NCBI RefSeq assembly: GCF_030160715.1
Contig: NZ_BSOW01000001.1
Span: 434,001 to 498,000 of the forward strand
Direction: 5' to 3'
DNA from: Bradyrhizobium iriomotense
GTDB lineage: Bacteria; Pseudomonadota; Alphaproteobacteria; Rhizobiales; Xanthobacteraceae
DNA: 64,000 nt
Positions 59,685 to 64,000 of the stretch are shown in pieces. Both the position numbers and the translations under genes were made by a program. Position 1 is the first letter of the stretch; each line of letters begins with the position of its first letter. Below the pieces are notes generated by a model that was given only the letters and a program-made list of their open reading frames with translations, searched no databases and was not told the DNA's origin.

Positions 59685-60011
59685 GTGGCAAACCAGGTGC
59701 AGGATCTGACCCCGGACGAGGTCGCCAAGGGTGTGACGGAGGGGCGCTATCTGCTCGTCGACGTCCGTGAGCCCAACGAAGTTGCCGCGGAGGCCTACCC
59801 CTACGGCGTCGTCGTGCCGCTCTCGACCTTCGATCCAAAGGCGATCCCCGATCCCCAGGGCAAGGAGGTCGTGTTCGCCTGCCGCTCCGGCAAGCGTTCG
59901 GTGACGGCCTCGCTCGCGGCGCAGGCTGCGGGCCTTGCCTACGACAAGCATCTTGCGGGCGGCATGCTTGGCTGGAAGGCCGCAGGCCTCCCGAGCAAGG
60001 TCGGCGGCTGA
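59685..60011 (+). CDS. Rhodanese-like sulfurtransferase
   Basis: 108 residues from GTG 59685, which has TGGAGGATGAA upstream; this start fits the single-domain rhodanese family. The fold signature is LLVDVREPNEVAAEAYP near residue 22, and the active loop is VFACRSGKRSVTAS with the catalytic cysteine. It ends AGGMLGWKAAGLP. It probably carries persulfide sulfur in the cytoplasm. It precedes the aminotransferase gene by eight bases and is likely co-transcribed. Confidence 0.88.
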   Translation: MANQVQDLTPDEVAKGVTEGRYLLVDVREPNEVAAEAYPYGVVVPLSTFDPKAIPDPQGKEVVFACRSGKRSVTASLAAQAAGLAYDKHLAGGMLGWKAAGLPSKVGG

Positions 60012-60019
60012 TCGCCCCG

Positions 60020-61201
60020 ATGACGTCCAAGAGCTCGTCCCTGAACAAGGTCTTCGCGGACCTGCCCGTCACCATCTTCGAGGCGATGTCGCAGGCCGCC
60101 CGCGACAATGCCGCGATCAATCTCGGCCAGGGCTTTCCCGACGATCCCGGTCCCGAGGACATTCGCCGCGCCGCGGCCGATGCCTCCGTGAACGGCTACA
60201 ACCAGTACCCGTCGATGATGGGCATCCCCGAGCTGCGCCAGGCGATCGCGACGCATTACGGGCACTGGCACGGCTTGAAGCTCGACCCGATGAGTGAGGT
60301 CATGGTGACCTCCGGCGGCACCGAGGCCCTGACCTCGGCGATCCTCGCGGTGGTGCAGCCCGGCGACGAGGTCGTCTGCTTCCAGCCGGTCTATGATTCC
60401 TATCTGCCGATCATCCGCCAGGCCGGCGGCATTCCGCGGCTGGCGCGGCTCCAGCCGCCGCACTGGCGGCTGGACGAGGACATGCTGAAAAGCGTGTTCA
60501 ATTCAAAGACCAAGGCGGTCCTGTTCAACAACCCCTTGAATCCGTCCGCCGTCGTCTTTCCGCGCGAGGACCTCGAACTGCTGGCGCGCTACTGCCAGAA
60601 GTTCGATGTGATCGCGATCTGCGACGAGGTCTGGGAGCACGTCACCTTCGACGAGCACAAGCACATCCCGCTGATCACCATTCCCGGCATGCGCGAGCGC
60701 ACCATCAAGGTCGGCTCGGCCGGCAAGATCTTCTCACTGACGGGCTGGAAGGTCGGCTTCGTCTGCGCCGCGCCGCCCTTGCTGCGGGTCGCCGCCAAGG
60801 TGCACCAGTTCCTGACCTTCACCACTGCGCCCAATCTCCAGGCTGCGGTCGCCTATGGCCTCGGAAAGCCGGACGAGTATTTCGTCTCGATGCGCAAGGA
60901 TCTGGCGCGGAGCCGGGATCGCCTGACCAAGGGCCTGGAGAGCCTCGGTTTCCCCGTGCTGAAGTCGCAGGGCACCTACTTCCTCACCGTCGACCTGTCG
61001 CCGCTCGGGCTCAACGAGAGCGACACCGAGTTCTGCTGGCGCATCGTGAAAGACTACAAGGTGGCGGCGATCCCCGTGTCGGCCTTCTACGAGCAGGACC
61101 CCGTGACCTCGGTGGTGCGCTTCTGCTTCGCCAAGAAGGACCAGACCCTCGACACCGCGCTGGAGCGGCTGTCGGACGCGGTGCGCGGACGCAAGAGGTA
61201 G
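60020..61201 (+). CDS. PLP-dependent aminotransferase (class I/II)
   Basis: A 393-residue fold-type I aminotransferase. The PLP-binding lysine is in GSAGKIFSLTGWKVGFVC near residue 238. Other marks are NLGQGFPDDPGPEDI, TSGGTEALTSAI, FNNPLNPSAVVF and ICDEVWEHVTFDEH with the PLP-binding aspartate. The sequence resembles methionine/kynurenine transaminases (YbdL, KAT). The substrate is therefore an amino acid with an aliphatic or aromatic side chain, and cannot be fixed. It precedes the polyamine-type binding-protein gene. Confidence 0.88.
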   Translation: MTSKSSSLNKVFADLPVTIFEAMSQAARDNAAINLGQGFPDDPGPEDIRRAAADASVNGYNQYPSMMGIPELRQAIATHYGHWHGLKLDPMSEVMVTSGGTEALTSAILAVVQPGDEVVCFQPVYDSYLPIIRQAGGIPRLARLQPPHWRLDEDMLKSVFNSKTKAVLFNNPLNPSAVVFPREDLELLARYCQKFDVIAICDEVWEHVTFDEHKHIPLITIPGMRERTIKVGSAGKIFSLTGWKVGFVCAAPPLLRVAAKVHQFLTFTTAPNLQAAVAYGLGKPDEYFVSMRKDLARSRDRLTKGLESLGFPVLKSQGTYFLTVDLSPLGLNESDTEFCWRIVKDYKVAAIPVSAFYEQDPVTSVVRFCFAKKDQTLDTALERLSDAVRGRKR

Positions 61202-61208
61202 ATTTGAG

Positions 61209-62321
61209 ATGACGAACGTCAGCCGCTCGGGGTTTCGCCTTGGTCTTGCAATCGCCGCCGCGCTGACGTTGTTGTCCGCTCCCGCAGGGGCGGAGGAGCG
61301 CGTCGTCAACTTCTACAACTGGTCCAACTACATGGCGCCGGACGTCCTTGAGGCCTTCACCAAGGAGACCGGCATCAAAGTGGTCTACGACACCTTCGAC
61401 GCCAACGAGACGCTGGAGACGCGCCTGATGGCCGGCAAGTCCGGCTACGACGTCGTGGTGCCCACTGCCTATTTCCTCCAGCGTCAGATCAAGGCGAACA
61501 TCTTCCAGAAGCTCGACAAGTCGAAGCTGCCCAATCTCGCCAACGCATGGCCCGTGGTGACGCAGCGCCTCGCGATCTACGATCCCGGCAACGTCTTCGC
61601 CGCCAACTACATGTGGGGGACGACCGGCATCGGCTACAACGTCAAGAAGGTGAGGGAGATCCTCGGACCCGATGCGAAGATCGATAGCTGGGACATTGTC
61701 TTCAAGCCGGAGAACCTCGCCAAGTTCAAGGACTGCGGCATCCACATGCTCGATTCCGCCGACGACATTTTTCCCGCGGCGCTGAACTATCTCGGGCTCG
61801 ATCCGAACTCGACCAAGCAGGCCGACCTCGAGAAGGCCGCCGATGTCGTCGCCAAGGTTCGTCCCTCCGTGCGCAAGTTTCACTCGTCCGAATATCTGAG
61901 CGCGCTCGCGACCGGCGAGATCTGCTTCGTGGTGGGCTGGTCCGGCGACATCATGCAGGCGCGCGCCCGCGCAGCGGAAGCCAAGAGCGGCATCGAGATC
62001 GGCTACACGATCCCGAAGGAGGGTGCGCAGATGTTCTTCGACAATCTCGCGATCCCCGCGGATGCGAAGAACGTCGCGGAGGCCTACGAGCTCATCAACT
62101 ATCTCTACCGCCCCGACGTTGCGGCGAAGAACTCCGACTTCCTGTCCTACGCCAACGGCAATCTCGCCAGCCAGAAGCTGGTCGATCCGAAAATCTTGAA
62201 CGACAAGAACATCTATCCGGACGAGGCGACGCTCTCAAAGCTCTTCGTCATCACCGCCCGCGATCCGGCGACGCAGCGGATCATCAACCGGCTGTGGACG
62301 AAGGTGAAGACGGGGCGGTGA
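61209..62321 (+). CDS. Polyamine (spermidine/putrescine)-type ABC substrate-binding protein
   Basis: A 370-residue periplasmic binding protein with a Sec signal peptide (LAIAAALTLLSAPAGAEE). The family signature VVNFYNWSNYMAPDVLEAF near residue 32 and GYDVVVPTAYFLQRQIK are typical of PotF/PotD. MWGTTGIGYNVKKV and the acidic DSADDIFPAALNYLGLDPNS match the polyamine pocket. No permease or ATPase gene is adjacent, so the partners are encoded elsewhere. It is seven bases after the aminotransferase stop, and both genes could serve amino-compound metabolism. Confidence 0.9.
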   Translation: MTNVSRSGFRLGLAIAAALTLLSAPAGAEERVVNFYNWSNYMAPDVLEAFTKETGIKVVYDTFDANETLETRLMAGKSGYDVVVPTAYFLQRQIKANIFQKLDKSKLPNLANAWPVVTQRLAIYDPGNVFAANYMWGTTGIGYNVKKVREILGPDAKIDSWDIVFKPENLAKFKDCGIHMLDSADDIFPAALNYLGLDPNSTKQADLEKAADVVAKVRPSVRKFHSSEYLSALATGEICFVVGWSGDIMQARARAAEAKSGIEIGYTIPKEGAQMFFDNLAIPADAKNVAEAYELINYLYRPDVAAKNSDFLSYANGNLASQKLVDPKILNDKNIYPDEATLSKLFVITARDPATQRIINRLWTKVKTGR

Positions 62322-62511
62322 GGGGCCCGGAACCGCTTTCGTGACGGTTCAAACAAAAAAAATCGAAAAACAACCCCATGCAAAGGAGCCGATGGGGGCG
62401 ACGTGATGGCTTGCGCCTTTTCCGAAATCGCTTGACGCGTCGGGCAAATCACTGGCATGATGGCACCATGGCAGCCCTCGCGAGGCTCGCAGCTGTCGGA
62501 CGATGACCGGC

Positions 62512-64000
62512 TCACCACGCATAACGCAGCGCGCCCTTGCCGGCGTATGAGCGCGTCACGCTGGAGAACTCGCCCTCGAAGCTTGCCGCCGCCGACCACC
62601 CGTTCAGCCATTTCATCTCTGCGGAGGCGGTGGTGAGGGCGGAGTCGGCTGCCGGTCGCGCACCGCCGACGACGAAGCTCGCGCCGGGGAGCGCCTGGAA
62701 CGTCGCGGCGACGACGCGATCCGGATTGAAGTCGTGCGCCCAGGCGGCGCGACCTCGCAGCGTGAGGACGCCGTCCGTCATGGCGAAGGATTTGTCGGTG
62801 CGCAGGCCGAGTTCGCTGCGCGCGTCGGTCACGTTCTTGGCCACGTAGGCGAGCGCAAAGGTATTGCTCCCGGAGACGACCGTTTCCGCATAGGCCGGCA
62901 GGTTGAACGTCGTGAACTGGCCCGCCGCGTAGGGCGTGAAGCCGAGGCCGCCGGTCCACGGTGCAATGACGCGATAACCGCCTTCGACGCGACCGCTCCA
63001 CGCACTGGCGTTGAACTCGGCGCGCAGACGGTCGACGCCGGCCACGGTGACGATGCGATCGGTGGTGACATCCTGCCAGCCATAGGCGAGCGCGGCGGTG
63101 AGATAGGCCGGGCCGATGGTGTGGCGCAGGAAGGCGCCGGCCTGGAACAAATCCGAGCGGCCCCAGCCGAGACCGCTGACGCTGAAGCTGGTGCCGCCGC
63201 CGGCGAGTGCGAAGCCGGCGATGGTATTCGGTGAGAAGCTATAGTCGGCGCCGATAGCGGTACCGTAGAGGCTGCTCGTCGTATTGGCCGAGCCGAGCAC
63301 CGCGTTGCCGCTGGTGGTCTGCGAGCCGCCGAAGCCCGCCGCCCAGACGTTCCAGCGCTGGTCGAACGCAAGCTCTGCCGGCGGCGCCTTGCTGGCGAAG
63401 GCGTCGCGCGCATCGCCGCTGCGCGTCGCGCCGGCGACCGGAGTGCTCTCCTCGGCGAACGGCACGGCAGCGGCGCCACCGCCGGCGCCACCATCGCGGC
63501 CGGCTGCGAACGGGTCCGTCAGCAATCCCATGAACTGGCTCATGGCGCCGAAGGTGGTCTGCAGTGACCCGGTCGCAGCCTCGCCCGAAAGCTGCGTCAG
63601 GCCGTTTGCGGAGCGCCCGACAAAGGCGGCATTGATGCCGCCATTGGCGTCGAAGAAGTTCTGCAGTGCGGCCGCGACCGTTCTCTGGTTGGTGTTGAGG
63701 TCGGTCCGGGTACCGTAGTCGAGCGCGAAAGTCAGATAGGCATGGCCGGCATCGTAGGTGAGGCTCGCGGCGAGGCCGGCCGGCACGCCTGTTATCTCGA
63801 AGCTGGCGAACGTTCCGCTGCGGCCGCCGGCCGCCGAGACCAGCGTGTATTGCTTCGCAACCGTGCTGCCGGTGGCGATGCTCACGCCGATCTCGCCGCC
63901 GAGTGTGGCCGTGCCGGTGACGCTGACCGATGAGGCAGCGTTCGCATTGACCGTCACCAGATACAGCGCGCCCGACTGGAAGGCGAGGTTGCCTGCAACG
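62512..64000 (-). CDS. Autotransporter outer-membrane beta-barrel protein, C-terminal part
   Basis: The frame stays open to the end of the window, so the start lies beyond it. At least 496 codons are visible. The N-terminal visible part is passenger beta-helix (GTATLGGEIGVSIATGS, YTLVSAAGGRSGTF). From about the middle a 12-strand barrel follows (WNVWAAGFGGSQTTSGNAVL, GWQDVTTDRIVTVAG) and the protein ends in the outer-membrane terminal aromatic signature GKGALRYAW. It is a type Va secreted adhesin- or enzyme-like protein. The passenger function is not visible. The 190 bases between the binding-protein gene and this gene show nothing distinctive. Confidence 0.9.
   Translation of the reverse strand, partial: VAGNLAFQSGALYLVTVNANAASSVSVTGTATLGGEIGVSIATGSTVAKQYTLVSAAGGRSGTFASFEITGVPAGLAASLTYDAGHAYLTFALDYGTRTDLNTNQRTVAAALQNFFDANGGINAAFVGRSANGLTQLSGEAATGSLQTTFGAMSQFMGLLTDPFAAGRDGGAGGGAAAVPFAEESTPVAGATRSGDARDAFASKAPPAELAFDQRWNVWAAGFGGSQTTSGNAVLGSANTTSSLYGTAIGADYSFSPNTIAGFALAGGGTSFSVSGLGWGRSDLFQAGAFLRHTIGPAYLTAALAYGWQDVTTDRIVTVAGVDRLRAEFNASAWSGRVEGGYRVIAPWTGGLGFTPYAAGQFTTFNLPAYAETVVSGSNTFALAYVAKNVTDARSELGLRTDKSFAMTDGVLTLRGRAAWAHDFNPDRVVAATFQALPGASFVVGGARPAADSALTTASAEMKWLNGWSAAASFEGEFSSVTRSYAGKGALRYAW

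Noticed and set aside
58452..59951. 499-codon frame on the minus strand opposite the second kup gene and the rhodanese leader
   Set aside because: Antisense to a gene with unmistakable Kup motifs; no ribosome binding site or domain.
1..64000. tRNA, rRNA, CRISPR array, transposase, integrase or attachment site
   Set aside because: None seen on either strand. The repeats present are small palindromic elements without coding capacity, and the spacing is irregular, unlike CRISPR.

Overview
This is a GC-rich chromosomal window that reads as Bradyrhizobium or a very close relative (Alphaproteobacteria, Nitrobacteraceae). The evidence is a cytochrome oxidase cluster arranged like coxMNOP, a class II DAHP synthase, a MoaA/Gph/RpiA/Gor housekeeping set, proteins with DUF2059, DUF2189 and DUF2865 character, a CtrA-type box, and several dispersed palindromic repeat families of the kind common in Bradyrhizobium genomes. 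I saw no tRNA, rRNA, CRISPR array, transposase or phage gene. Domain assignments, consensus sequences and repeat-family attributions come from reading and memory, not from searches.

1-6.76 kb: the 3' end of an OmpR-type response regulator and its histidine kinase. A LacI regulator and a three-gene sugar ABC transporter (Tat-exported binding protein, tandem ATPase, permease) follow. The intergenic region carries several LacI-like palindromes, and a hairpin separates the binding-protein gene from the ATPase gene. Directly after the permease lies a short decayed copy of the histidine kinase 3' end, so the sugar module is bracketed by related kinase sequence. 6.76-9.5 kb: an unusual one-module adenylation-carrier-thioesterase enzyme with cysteine at the thioesterase nucleophile position. 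9.8-15.7 kb: TRAP transporter membrane subunits without a binding protein, then a LysR regulator divergent from a beta-hydroxyacid dehydrogenase and an aldehyde dehydrogenase, a plausible hydroxyacid uptake and oxidation unit.

15.7-24 kb: moaA, a small lipoprotein gene with a perfect CtrA-type box upstream, gph, rpiA, a DUF2059 protein and glutathione reductase. A LysR gene is divergent from a small winged-helix protein gene. The next gene encodes an orphan 125-residue protein preceded by two matching inverted repeats (9-8-9 architecture) that resemble ModE operators. A GNAT gene and a single-domain ModE-like regulator gene follow. 24.3-26.5 kb is a TerB / small membrane protein / TerC / UPF0114 operon. 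26.5-30.3 kb holds two divergent AraC regulators, a small secreted or membrane protein and an alpha/beta hydrolase.

30.4-34 kb: class II DAHP synthase, diacylglycerol kinase and glutamine-dependent NAD synthetase. 34-40 kb: a five-gene heme-copper cytochrome c oxidase operon with two subunit-III-like proteins, divergent from a DUF2189 membrane protein. 40.3-47 kb: two exported proteins; two long stem-loops in front of cysS; an overlapping cysS-GNAT-cimA operon; a VOC protein; and a LOG-family protein whose stop codon lies in a dispersed repeat. 47.2-53.4 kb: an Atm1-like ABC exporter, psd and pssA (phosphatidylethanolamine synthesis), a membrane protein with an EF-hand-like loop, an RraA-like protein and an SDR. 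53.6-59.4 kb: an isolated motAB pair and two tandem kup potassium transporter genes. 59.7-64 kb: rhodanese, PLP aminotransferase, polyamine-type binding protein, and the C-terminal part of an autotransporter that runs off the window.
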